A stretch of 6,953 nt of DNA from DASRHY01 sp046765875 (GCA_046765875.1 JBKPSJ010000200.1:1-6953); one strand, 5' to 3'; numbered from the stretch's first letter, positions 1-6,004 are shown. Notes: generated from the letters alone by a model not told the origin. Numbers and translations are program-made.

Positions 1-50
1 GACGCCGCCAGCACCCAGCCCACGACCAGCACCAACACCCGGAACACCAT
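1..50 (-). CDS. 5' end of a gene for a probable exported or membrane protein (partial)
   Basis: An ATG at 50-48 on the minus strand opens a frame that stays open to the window edge. The 16 full codons read MVFRVLVLVVGWVLAA, a positively charged start followed by an uninterrupted hydrophobic stretch, as in a signal peptide or first membrane helix. The upstream sequence offers only a weak ribosome-binding site (TTGGGG very close to the ATG). The rest of the gene is outside the window, so no function can be given. A short hydrophobic run could occur by chance in GC-rich DNA. Confidence 0.35.
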   Translation of the reverse strand, partial: MVFRVLVLVVGWVLAA

Positions 51-240
51 GCCCCAAGTGTCCCAGATCTGTCACCCTATTATGCGAAACTCTTTAAGAG
101 ATGCACGGCCTGCACCGACTGGGCTGTCAGCACGCTGGGAACGCTGAAGTAGCGCCTGTCTATCGTGTCGTTGTCGGCATGATCGACTTGTCTGCATTGA
201 CGTAGCCATTGACAGACTCGTTGCTATAGGCAACGTCACC
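51..240. other. Non-coding stretch between the truncated gene and the IS110 element
   Basis: I see no convincing gene here. It is less GC-rich than most of the window, with an AT-rich patch at about 78-100. It contains a direct repeat CATTGAC (195-201 and 207-213), a GTCTG/CAGAC inverted repeat around it (190-194 and 213-217), and a perfect hairpin at 219-235. It is probably host flank plus the outer right end of the IS110 element; the exact boundary is not visible. Confidence 0.4.
219..235 (-). terminator. Hairpin downstream of the IS110 transposase
   Basis: CGTTGC and GCAACG pair perfectly as a 6-bp stem around a 5-base loop, about 33 bases beyond the transposase stop codon on the minus strand. 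There is no U-run after it, so it may be a weak terminator or only structure at the element's right end. Confidence 0.25.
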
Positions 241-267
241 GTTGGGTGCCGTCCGCTCTCTCCTATG

Positions 268-1334
268 TCAAGCTGCGTCGCGGACTTGAACCTGGTCCGC
301 GGGTTGTGCGTCGGCGAGCATGGCGCGGTAGACGATGTCGGAGAGTCTGCGTTTGAGCGAGCGGATGGCTTCCTTGCGCGTTGCCCCGTGCTCGGCGCGA
401 CCTTTGAGGTAGGCGATGGCGTCGGGGTGGGATCGGGCCTGGGTCAAGGCGATGCGGTGGATGGCGGCATTGAGTTGATGGTTGCCGGCGCGGCTGAGGC
501 GGTGTCGCTCGTTGTTGCCTGACCACACCGGTGTGGGGGCGGTGCCGTTGTGAGGGCGAAGGCATGCCGAGAGCGGAATCTGGCGACGGCGGCGACCTCG
601 CCGATGAGTTTGGCCGCATTGACACCGGCGACGCCGTGGATCTGCCGCAGGTTCGGCGCCGAAGCCTTGGTCCTTTCATCGAGCTCGGCCTCGAGGCTGT
701 TGATGTCGATCGTCAGCTGACGGATCCGACCGACCAGGTCGGCCGCGATCCGCCCGATCACACTGTCTCGGCTGGTCTGGTGGGTCTGACCGGTGAGCCG
801 GTCGGCGGCGGCGCGCAGATGCTTGAACCTGGTCAGGCAGCGGGGATGGGGATCCCACTGCGGGTCGATCTCGTGCAGATGCCAGCGAAGCCGGTTGATG
901 TGCCGGGTCCGCTCGGCGATCAGGTCCTCGCGGTGATCGACCAGCAGGCGCAGCTCACGCGACGCGGCATCCAGGTGGGCGGTGGGTAGGTTCGGCTCGC
1001 GCAGAGCCGCCCGAGGTACCGCCAGGGCGTCGATCGGGTCGGACTTGCCATAGCTGCGGCCGGCGTCTCGGGCATGGGCCATCAACTTGGGCGGCACCCG
1101 GACCAGCCGTTCCCCGGCGGCCAGCATGTCGCGCTCCAGACGCCGCGACAGGTGCCGGCAGTCCTCGACCGCCCAGGCCCGATCGGGCCCGAACTGGTCG
1201 GCCCACCGGATCAGGCCCAGATGCTCCGCGGTGGTCGTGGCCGTGGTCGTCTTGCCACCGAGCCGCCGTCCCAGGTCGTCGACCGCCACCACGGTGTGAC
1301 TGCGTTTGTGCGCGTCGATGCCCAGCATGATCAT
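268..1334 (-). pseudogene. IS110-family DEDD transposase/recombinase, frameshifted
   Basis: The start is the ATG at 1334 (MIMLGIDAHK), with AAAGGG about 10 bases upstream. The N-terminal RuvC-like DEDD domain is intact: D7 (GIDAHK), E57 (WAVEDC), D99 and D102 (KSDPIDA). A helical middle (about 125-225) and the GVAGVNAAKLIGE motif of the C-terminal Transposase_20 domain follow. Near 550-553 the frame is lost: after HAFAL the homologous text (HNGTAPTPVWSGNNERHRL) continues in another frame to a TGA at 268-270. Adding one base restores a protein of about 355 residues, the usual family length. The break removes the conserved serine of the SGN motif and everything after it, so the unshifted product should be inactive. 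The family performs RNA-guided recombination with a bridge RNA. The indel could be a true mutation or a sequencing error. Confidence 0.88.
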
Positions 1335-1338
1335 GGTC

Positions 1339-1540
1339 GTGTCGCCCTTTCGCCAGCGGGAACGGTGACGGGACCGGCCGGTGGGCACACCTCAGTCGGG
1401 GCGATGCCACGCTCCTATCAAGCCACACCGGCCGGTCCTGCCCGTGCCGGCTGACCGCAAGACGGGACCAGGCCACCAAACGGGGCACACAGTGGTTGAG
1501 CGAGCCAGCCGGCACGACGGTCAGCATCGCGCTGACGCCG
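1339..1540 (-). ncRNA. Candidate IS110 bridge RNA in the transposase leader
   Basis: Read on the minus strand, the leader holds three successive hairpins. The first is short: GTCAGC/GCTGAC at 1520-1536 with a 5-base loop. The second has a perfect 10-bp stem (1507-1516 with 1443-1452) around a 54-base loop. The third has a perfect 13-bp stem (1426-1438 with 1371-1383) around a 42-base loop. The transposase ATG follows at 1334. Bridge RNAs of IS110-group elements lie in this position and consist of a 5' stem-loop, a target-binding loop and a donor-binding loop, so the order fits. The assignment of loops and the transcript ends are inference. A structured leader with another role is the alternative. 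Confidence 0.45.
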
Positions 1541-1603
1541 CCACAATGACACTGAGCAGAGCGGTGTAAGGCTCCTCGGTGAGCGTGTCGCCGGAGAAGT
1601 AGT

Positions 1604-1623
1604 GACGGCAACCCTTTGCCGTC
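1604..1623 (-). terminator. Hairpin downstream of the lectin-protease gene
   Basis: GACGGCAA (1604-1611) and TTGCCGTC (1616-1623) form a perfect 8-bp stem with a 4-base loop, about 65 bases beyond the stop codon of the gene ending at 1689. The bases that follow on the minus strand (ACTACTTCTCC) are only mildly T-rich; U-tract-poor hairpins are common as actinobacterial terminators. It could also belong to the left end of the IS110 element. Confidence 0.45.
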
Positions 1624-1688
1624 GGTCGGACAGCTTGCCCGCACAGGGGTTCTGCGGCACGGTCGACGTGGCGTTGGTGGGGTTGTTG

Positions 1689-3083
1689 TCATGCTTCGGA
1701 GTGCGAGCCGACGGCGACCGGCACGGACGGGCTCGCGTGGCCGAACCAGTGCACGTGCTCGCGCACCATCTGCCAGCTGAACAGGTATGTGTCCGGCCCG
1801 TCGGGGATCGTCACGGTGAAGTCGAAGGTTGCGGTCTGTCCCGGGTCGACCGTGGGTTGCGCAAGCTCGACACGGTTCGTCCCCCAGGTCAGGTTGTCCT
1901 GTGGGTCCTGGCTGCCGAGCCGGTAGCCGCCGGCCGGGGTCCACGTGGTGGAGCCGGTGTTGGCGGCGGTCACGCGAACCGCGACCGTGGCTCCCGGGTT
2001 CGTTGGTGTCGGCGGAGCGGCGACCGCTACGACCGCGTCGTCGATGTAGGCGGGGGACGGGTCGGTGTGCGTATAGGGCAACCGGAAGAAGCCGCGGATT
2101 TGTCCCGGGGTCGGCCCCGATGTCCCATTTGTGGTGATTGTCTTCGCCGGGGTCGGGGAGCTGATATCGAGTTCGATCACAATGTCGTCGCGGCCCTGGA
2201 AGTTGCAGTCGTAGGTGCGCAGGGTCAGCACGTCACCGTGACGCTCGTATCCCCACACGAGCACGACATGGTTGCTGAACACCTCCCACGGCGCGTAGGA
2301 GTGCGCCAATACCAGACCTATCGGACACAGTGTTCCGGCGTCGATGTCGTCGAGGATGGCCAGGATCTGCTCCAGCGTCTGCCGGAACAGTCCGGCACCC
2401 CAGACCGCGGTGTCGTGGTCCAGGGCCCGAGTCAGGGCAAGCCAGCGCGCCACGACCCCGGGCCCCGAGAAGCTGTTGAGCAACCGGCTCAGCAGATGCT
2501 GGGCCAATTTGGCAGGGATCCGGTCGGCGACCCGGTTCTGTAGCTGTGGCGTGCCGCTCTCGAAGATGTCACGAGCCAGGAACGACATGCCGCCGCACAG
2601 ACCCATGTGCGTCACGTTCAACCCGATCGCAGGCAGTCCCGCGATCGACGCCGACAGTGACGTCGACGGCGGCCACGGACCGTTGTGGAACAGCGGTGCC
2701 CTCGTCGAGGGCAAGAACCCGCCAACCACGACGGGTCCGAAGCGCTGCACGGTATCTGATGCCCACAGCGCCCGCGCGGCGCCGTCGTAGATCACAAGGT
2801 TGCCGTCGTCCTGCATCACCACGAACGCCCCCGGATGCCCGTCGGTGCCGCTGGCCCAGTACGGGGTCTGATCGGCACCGTACGCGACCAGGTTGCCGTC
2901 ATCCTGCATGATGACGTGGCTCACGGGCGCGCCGTCGGTACCGGACGCCCACAGCGCGCGACCATCGTCGGTGCGGTACACCACCAGATTGCCATCTGCT
3001 TGCAAGACCGCGCGCACCCGGCCGTTATCGGAGTCCAGCTCACCGTTCACCACGAGCTGCTCATCACTGTTGAGGCGGTCCAT
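1689..3083 (-). CDS. Lectin (MMBL) - putative papain-like protease - NBR1-type Ig domain protein
   Basis: The protein has 464 residues. The ATG at 3083 is preferred over the in-frame TTG at 3095 because GGGAG lies 5 bases upstream of it. Residues 1-112 form a bulb-type (monocot mannose-binding) lectin domain with three QxDxNxVxY sugar-pocket motifs at 28-36, 60-68 and 91-99, each followed by an ALWASDT-like segment. Residues 150-310 look like a papain-fold domain: C163 in GLCGGM, H272 in NHVVLVWGYE and D292 in YDCN would form a Cys-His-Asp triad. Residues 354-457 match the NBR1-type 'four-tryptophan' Ig domain, with W381, W400, W437 and W446, GYRLGSQ and PGxTATF. There is no signal peptide or membrane segment. 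The lectin and Ig calls are firm; the protease call is inferred from motif order. A glycan-binding protease effector is plausible, but the function is unknown. The upstream region has been replaced by insertion sequences. Confidence 0.85.
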   Translation of the reverse strand: MDRLNSDEQLVVNGELDSDNGRVRAVLQADGNLVVYRTDDGRALWASGTDGAPVSHVIMQDDGNLVAYGADQTPYWASGTDGHPGAFVVMQDDGNLVIYDGAARALWASDTVQRFGPVVVGGFLPSTRAPLFHNGPWPPSTSLSASIAGLPAIGLNVTHMGLCGGMSFLARDIFESGTPQLQNRVADRIPAKLAQHLLSRLLNSFSGPGVVARWLALTRALDHDTAVWGAGLFRQTLEQILAILDDIDAGTLCPIGLVLAHSYAPWEVFSNHVVLVWGYERHGDVLTLRTYDCNFQGRDDIVIELDISSPTPAKTITTNGTSGPTPGQIRGFFRLPYTHTDPSPAYIDDAVVAVAAPPTPTNPGATVAVRVTAANTGSTTWTPAGGYRLGSQDPQDNLTWGTNRVELAQPTVDPGQTATFDFTVTIPDGPDTYLFSWQMVREHVHWFGHASPSVPVAVGSHSEA

Positions 3084-3088
3084 CGGAT

Positions 3089-3093
3089 CTCCC
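3089..3093 (-). promoter_or_regulatory. Ribosome-binding site of the lectin-protease gene
   Basis: The minus strand reads GGGAG, then a 5-base spacer, then ATG at 3083. This decides the start in favour of 3083 rather than the TTG at 3095, which overlaps this site. The site lies 19 bp from the end of the IS4 element, so it survived the insertion while the native promoter did not. Confidence 0.7.
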
Positions 3094-3101
3094 AAATACG
3101 G

Positions 3102-3111
3102 TGACTAACCC
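3102..3111. repeat. 10-bp target site duplication, left copy
   Basis: TGACTAACCC directly abuts the left inverted repeat and is repeated exactly at 4578-4587. A 10-bp duplication is in the usual range for IS4-family insertions and shows that the two ends belong to one insertion event with no later rearrangement. Confidence 0.93.
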
Positions 3112-3127
3112 CAATACCGTTCAGTTA
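3112..3127. repeat. Left terminal inverted repeat of the IS4-family element
   Basis: CAATACCGTTCAGTTA is the exact reverse complement of 4562-4577. The TAA stop codon of the full-length transposase frame (3125-3127) lies in it. Similarity falls off beyond 16 bases. Confidence 0.95.
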
Positions 3128-4535
3128 GTGTCGCAGAACGGTGTAGGTCGGGTCGGGGCGGGGTTGTGGCCACAGGGCATGGTGGGCGCGTTTGACGTGC
3201 CACTTGGGCATCTTGCGCTTGATGACGCGCGGTGCGGTGCGGTGACGACGGACGGGGTTGAGCCGCTTGAGGAGGCGGTGGAGGAAGGCCAGCCAGCCGG
3301 GACTGTCGCGGGCGTGCTGGTCAGGGGGGAAAAGCGCCCGGGTGGGCGATGGTCTGCCGGGTGATCCGCAGCGCAGCCACGAAGCTGACCCGGTCCGGGT
3401 CGCGTCCGGCGTGGGTGGCTGCCTGGGCCATCAGCGAGCGGATCGCGTAGTGGCAGCACAGGTGTCCCCAGATCTCTTGGAGGACCAGGTCGGGGGACTT
3501 CGAGCGCAGCACCGTGCGGGGGCCGCGTTGGTGGGTCTTGAGCTCGTCGAAGGCCAGTTCGATCTCCCAGCGCTGGGTGTAGGCCGCAGCGAGGTCGACC
3601 GCGGGGGCTTGGCCGGGATCGAGCACGGTGGTGAACAGCCGATAGGTGGTGGGGTTGTCCCGCCCGTCGTCGATGGTGTAGTCGATGACCCGGACCAGCA
3701 TCGGCTCCTCGCGACGTGCCGAGGCCGGTGTGGACCGGCGCAGGTGCGCCAGCCAGGACCCATCGGGGAGGTCTTCGAGGTGGGTTGGCCTGGGGCCGGC
3801 CTTGTCGGTGCGGACTCGCCACAACAGGTCGGCTCCGGTCGCGATCGCCTTGCGCCACAGGGCATAGGAGAAGAACCCACGGTCGGCCAGGAGCAGCATC
3901 CCCGGCTCCAGTCGGTCCAGCAGCGAGCCGGTCAACGTGGCCTCGGACTGGGCGTAGGTCCCGACCTGGGCGGCGAACATCGCATGGGTCCCGCACTCGG
4001 CCAACGCCACCACCCGGGCTTGCGGGAAGGCGGCCCGCTCCCCCTTGTTGACCCCCGGCCTTCCGAAGAACTCCGCGTTGACCGCGGTGTCGGCGACATC
4101 CAGACAGGTCCCGTCGACCGCGACCAGCCGGCGCCCGGCAAGCCACGCACCCGCAGTTCTCTGGTCGCCGATCGGCTTGGCCACCCGCTCGAACAACGCC
4201 GCCAACGGCTCCGACCCCAACCGGGTCCTGGCCTGGAAGATCGCCGACTTGCTCGGCGGCGTGTAGCTGTCCTGCCAGCCCGAGACCCACGACAGCCCGT
4301 CGGTCAGATGCGCCACAACATCCTCATACGAGCCCTCGGAGTACAGCGCCATCCCGACCGCGAAGTACACCATCACCCGAGCCGGCAGCGCACGGTGCCG
4401 CTGCTCGGTCCGCCCGGCCCCGGCGACCACCTCATCGACCAGACCCGGCGGAAACACCCGAGTGAGCACACCCACCGAGACAAGGTCCGACAAGCGACGA
4501 TCCGTCTCCGGCTTCCTCCAACCCGCTCGTGGCAC
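3125..4535 (-). CDS. IS4-family DDE transposase, C-terminus reached by a +1 frameshift
   Basis: The GTG start at 4535 is preferred because a TAG lies in frame 12 bases upstream. The first frame gives 404 residues, ending at TGA (3321-3323). An N-terminal IS4 domain spans about 10-115. The catalytic DDE residues are D141 (AVDGT), D218 (LADRGF) and E326, the last in the Y-(2)-R-(3)-E-(6)-K signature Y319, R322, E326, K333. After the first stop the +1 frame stays open for about 65 more codons (DQHARDSPGWLAFLHRLLKR, later VIKRKMPKW and VKRAHHAL) down to TAA at 3125. These resemble the basic C-terminal tail usual for this group and give a total of about 469 residues. The shift point is a run of six C before TGA. 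Either one C is extra (five would restore the frame) or ribosomes shift there. The 404-residue product keeps all catalytic residues and might still be active. Confidence 0.9.
3321..3333 (-). promoter_or_regulatory. Possible +1 ribosomal frameshift site (TTTT CCC CCC TGA)
   Basis: On the minus strand, four T and six C precede the zero-frame TGA. Proline tRNA on CCC can re-pair one base downstream on CCT, after which GAC CAG continues the transposase tail. CCC followed by UGA is a known +1 recoding context (for example in Listeria phage PSA). No upstream Shine-Dalgarno-like stimulator or obvious pseudoknot was identified. A homopolymer length error is the simpler explanation. Confidence 0.35.
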
Positions 4536-4561
4536 GCCACCAAACTACACCGTTGTCATCT

Positions 4562-4577
4562 TAACTGAACGGTATTG
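4562..4577. repeat. Right terminal inverted repeat of the IS4-family element
   Basis: TAACTGAACGGTATTG is the exact reverse complement of 3112-3127. It lies 27 bases upstream of the transposase GTG start at 4535. Confidence 0.95.
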
Positions 4578-4587
4578 TGACTAACCC
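4578..4587. repeat. 10-bp target site duplication, right copy
   Basis: TGACTAACCC is identical to 3102-3111. It includes the TAG (4583-4581) that ends the IS1380 remnant frame, so the IS4 element entered the extreme 3' end of the IS1380 sequence. Confidence 0.93.
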
Positions 4588-5270
4588 GGAACTTTCGCGG
4601 GCTGGCCGCGATCGATTGTCGCTGGTTTGAGGCTGGCGTTCTGGGTTGATTTTGGCAGCTGGGGAGGACAGTGGCCCGAGTGTCGTCTCGGGTGGACGTC
4701 GGTTCCACGGGCCGACTCGTTGCGGGATGTAGGGATGGCGTTGTGTTCGTTTAGCTGAGCGCTGCGCGCGTGTAGGCGTGTGAGTCCGTCGAGGAGGAGT
4801 TGGGTCCAGGCGTCGTCGTGGGCGAGGTGCACGATGGTGCGGCGGCCGGTCCGGGCGATCCGCGCGGCGGTGGAGAACAGCCGCAGCCGTAGGCGTTTGG
4901 GCTCCCAGCGGCGAGCCTCGTGGCTGTTGTCCTTGTCCTGGTATCGGTCGCCGGTGGAGGCGAGCAGCTGCATCCAGGTGGTGAGCTGCAGGCCAGCGCG
5001 ACGATCGCGCACCAGATCTGATTCTGTGTGAAGTCGTGCAACGGCAGGTTCCGCAGGCCGGTGTCCTTGGCGGTTCGGATCCGGTCCTCGGCGCGGGCCC
5101 GCCCGGCGGTGCCGCAGCTCGAGGTCGGCGAGCTGGCCGCGCGGGGTGTTTGTCGCGAACGCAGTGATGCGGTGCCCGTCAACGTCGGTGATCCGCAGCT
5201 GGGCGCCCGGGTGCGGGCGTTCCTTGCGCACGATTACCCGCATCCCCTTCGGCCACGCATGGCCAGCCAA
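4581..5270 (-). pseudogene. IS1380-family transposase remnant, N-terminus missing, two indels
   Basis: Recognisable text starts at about LAGHAWPKGMRVIVRKERPH and continues through GAQLRITDVDGHRITAFATN and LADLELRHRR. An extra base near 5100-5112 shifts the frame, and RARAEDRIRTAKDTGLRNLP and QNQIWCAIVALA follow in the second frame. A missing base near 4987 restores the first frame (LTTWMQLLAS, RRWEPKRLRLRLFSTAARI, LDGLTRLHA). Only the last 40-50% of a usual protein of about 450 residues remains. The E of RAEDR, probably the third catalytic acidic residue, is present; the region that should hold the two catalytic aspartates is gone. The homology breaks at about 5260-5275, where an unrelated plus-strand coding fragment begins. 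The frame ends at TAG, 4583-4581, in the IS4 target duplication. It is dead as a transposase. Confidence 0.85.
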
Positions 5271-5283
5271 CCTTCGGGGGCAT

Positions 5284-5430
5284 CGTCGATTCGACAAGTG
5301 CGACCCCGCATTCGCCGCCTACGTCGGTCGGCAGCGGGAGGACTCCCTGCTTGATTACCTGGACTACCTGGTCCCGCACGAGTGGGACTGGAAGCCGGAC
5401 AAAGTCACGCTCATCTGTCTCGTGCTGTAG
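5284..5430 (+). pseudogene. C-terminal fragment of an unknown protein
   Basis: About 48 codons ending at TAG (5428-5430) read like real protein: RRFDKCDPAFAAYVGRQRED, then SLLDYLDYLVPHEWDWKPDK and VTLICLVL. Third codon positions are almost all G or C, and the composition is acidic and aromatic rather than the Arg/Pro/Ala-rich text of antisense frames in this DNA. Upstream in the same frame the sequence is antisense to the IS1380 remnant, so the gene was cut at about 5270-5285. I do not recognise the family. It is probably the tail of a gene interrupted or deleted by the IS1380 event. Confidence 0.5.
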
Positions 5431-5550
5431 TCGAGCCCCGGTTCAGTACGGGGCGCCCACCGCTAGCGACACCGACCCCGGCGCAAACCATGATCCGGTC
5501 ACACCGGGTCGGATCACGGCTGGCAACACGCCAGAAACAGGCGGTCTGGC
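5431..5550. other. Intergenic region with two hairpins between convergent gene remnants
   Basis: This separates the plus-strand fragment ending at 5430 from the minus-strand Lsr2 remnant ending at 5551. CCCCG/CGGGG at about 5436-5453 forms a 5-bp stem just after the plus-strand stop. TGATCCG/CGGATCA at 5491-5516 forms a 7-bp stem that can pair further inside. Both could be terminators for the converging genes. No gene is seen. Confidence 0.4.
5491..5516. terminator. Inverted repeat, possible bidirectional terminator
   Basis: TGATCCG (5491-5497) pairs with CGGATCA (5510-5516). An alternative register, GATCCGGT with ACCGGGTC, forms 8 pairs including one wobble around a 3-base loop. It lies 35 bases beyond the Lsr2 stop and 60 beyond the plus-strand stop. 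There is no U-tract. Confidence 0.35.
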
Positions 5551-5817
5551 TCAGTTGGCTACCTCGAAGGCGGCCATCACCGCGCTCGGGATCCGCCCAC
5601 GGTCACGGGCCTGGTAGCCGTTGGCCCGAGCCGACTGCTTCACGGTGCGAGTGCCGGCAAAGACCCTGGTACGCACCCGGCGCCCACCGGAGGCCTGGAC
5701 TCGGCGGCCGGCCTCGATCTTGGGCCACAGCACCCTGCACAGACCAGTCGCGTTCTTGGCGGTCAGGTCGATCTCATACGACCCGCCGTCGAGGCCGAAG
5801 GTAACCGTTGCACCCCC
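5551..5817 (-). pseudogene. lsr2: Lsr2-family nucleoid-associated protein, N-terminus missing
   Basis: The minus-strand frame reads GGATVTFGLDGGSYEIDLTA, then KNATGLCRVL, PKIEAGRRV, and the C-terminal ARANGYQARDRGRIPSAVMA AFEVAN before TGA (5553-5551). This matches the Lsr2 dimerisation core (FGLDGxxYEIDL, KNA) and the DNA-binding tail with the RGR minor-groove clamp. Lsr2 silences AT-rich, often foreign, DNA in Actinobacteria. About 88 residues remain of a usual 110 or so. The first 20-25 (beta strand with VDDLDG) are absent, and no ATG, GTG or TTG lies between a TGA at about 5862 and the recognisable part. The tryptophan usual in the (I/V)REWAR motif is serine (VKQSAR). Mobile elements often carry extra Lsr2 copies, so this is probably an element-borne paralogue that has decayed. 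Confidence 0.82.
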
Positions 5818-5819
5818 TG

Positions 5820-6004
5820 CCGGCCGCGATCTCCGCGCGACTGAGGCCGTCGGTCAGCCGGGACCACCCCACGCTGCGCCAGCCCATGCGGCATATGAGG
5901 CTAACGTCCACCTGCTCGAGGCCGCCGGCGCGCAGTTCCTCCACGATTCGATCGTCACGCGCGGCCAGGACGGCCTCGCGGCGTTCGACTGGCGCGTCGT
6001 AATG
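5820..6004 (-). pseudogene. Possible helix-turn-helix gene remnant
   Basis: A minus-strand frame carries HYDAPVERREAVLAARDDRI, VEELRAGGLEQVDVSLICRM and LTDGLSRAEIAAG, with high G/C at third positions. The segment DDRIVEELRAGGLEQVDVSL has the look of the first helices of small DNA-binding proteins (basic or acidic helix, RAGG turn, second helix). No start codon is visible nearby, and the frame runs into out-of-frame Lsr2 sequence at about 5817. I cannot name a family. The opposite strand is also open over this stretch, so even the coding call is tentative. Confidence 0.25.

Larger units (their letters stand above)
240..1600 (-). mobile_element. IS110-family insertion sequence (boundaries approximate)
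   Basis: The element is defined by its DEDD-type transposase at 268-1334 and a structured leader at about 1339-1540 upstream of it, which is the IS110-group arrangement (long non-coding left end, short right end). This family usually lacks clear terminal inverted repeats and target duplications, and I found none, so the ends are estimates. The right end is probably just past the stop codon (below 268). The left end lies somewhere between 1537 and the hairpin at 1604, since the lectin gene ends at 1689. With the transposase frame broken, this copy is probably not autonomous. Confidence 0.55.
3112..4577 (-). mobile_element. Complete IS4-family insertion sequence, 1466 bp
   Basis: It is bounded by perfect 16-bp inverted repeats (3112-3127 and 4562-4577) and flanked by the direct repeat TGACTAACCC. 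It carries a single DDE transposase gene on the minus strand whose stop codon lies inside the left inverted repeat. The element sits at the outer end of an IS1380 remnant on its right and 28 bp upstream of the lectin-protease ATG on its left. The intact repeats and duplication suggest a fairly recent insertion. Transposase and lectin gene point the same way, so read-through out of the element towards the lectin gene is possible. Confidence 0.95.

Noticed and set aside
74..90. TTATGCGAAAC resembling one half of a dif/XerD site
   Set aside because: The partner half-site to the left does not match and no palindromic arrangement is seen; one 11-base half-match is not enough.
195..235. TTGACG/TTGACA with TATAGG as a promoter
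   Set aside because: Spacings of about 22 and 10 bases do not fit a standard -35/-10 promoter, and no plus-strand gene follows.
955..1944. Long minus-strand open frame of 329 codons across the IS110 leader
   Set aside because: It is Arg/Pro-rich, overlaps the transposase N-terminus and the end of the lectin gene in other frames, and covers the hairpin region; it is a shadow frame of GC-rich DNA.
1602..2543. Plus-strand open frame of 313 codons opposite the lectin-protease gene
   Set aside because: It is antisense to a gene with three clear lectin motifs and a four-Trp Ig domain; it has no motif of its own.
3258..4568. Plus-strand open frame of 436 codons opposite the IS4 transposase
   Set aside because: It is antisense to a recognised transposase with full catalytic motifs; the translation has no recognisable domain.
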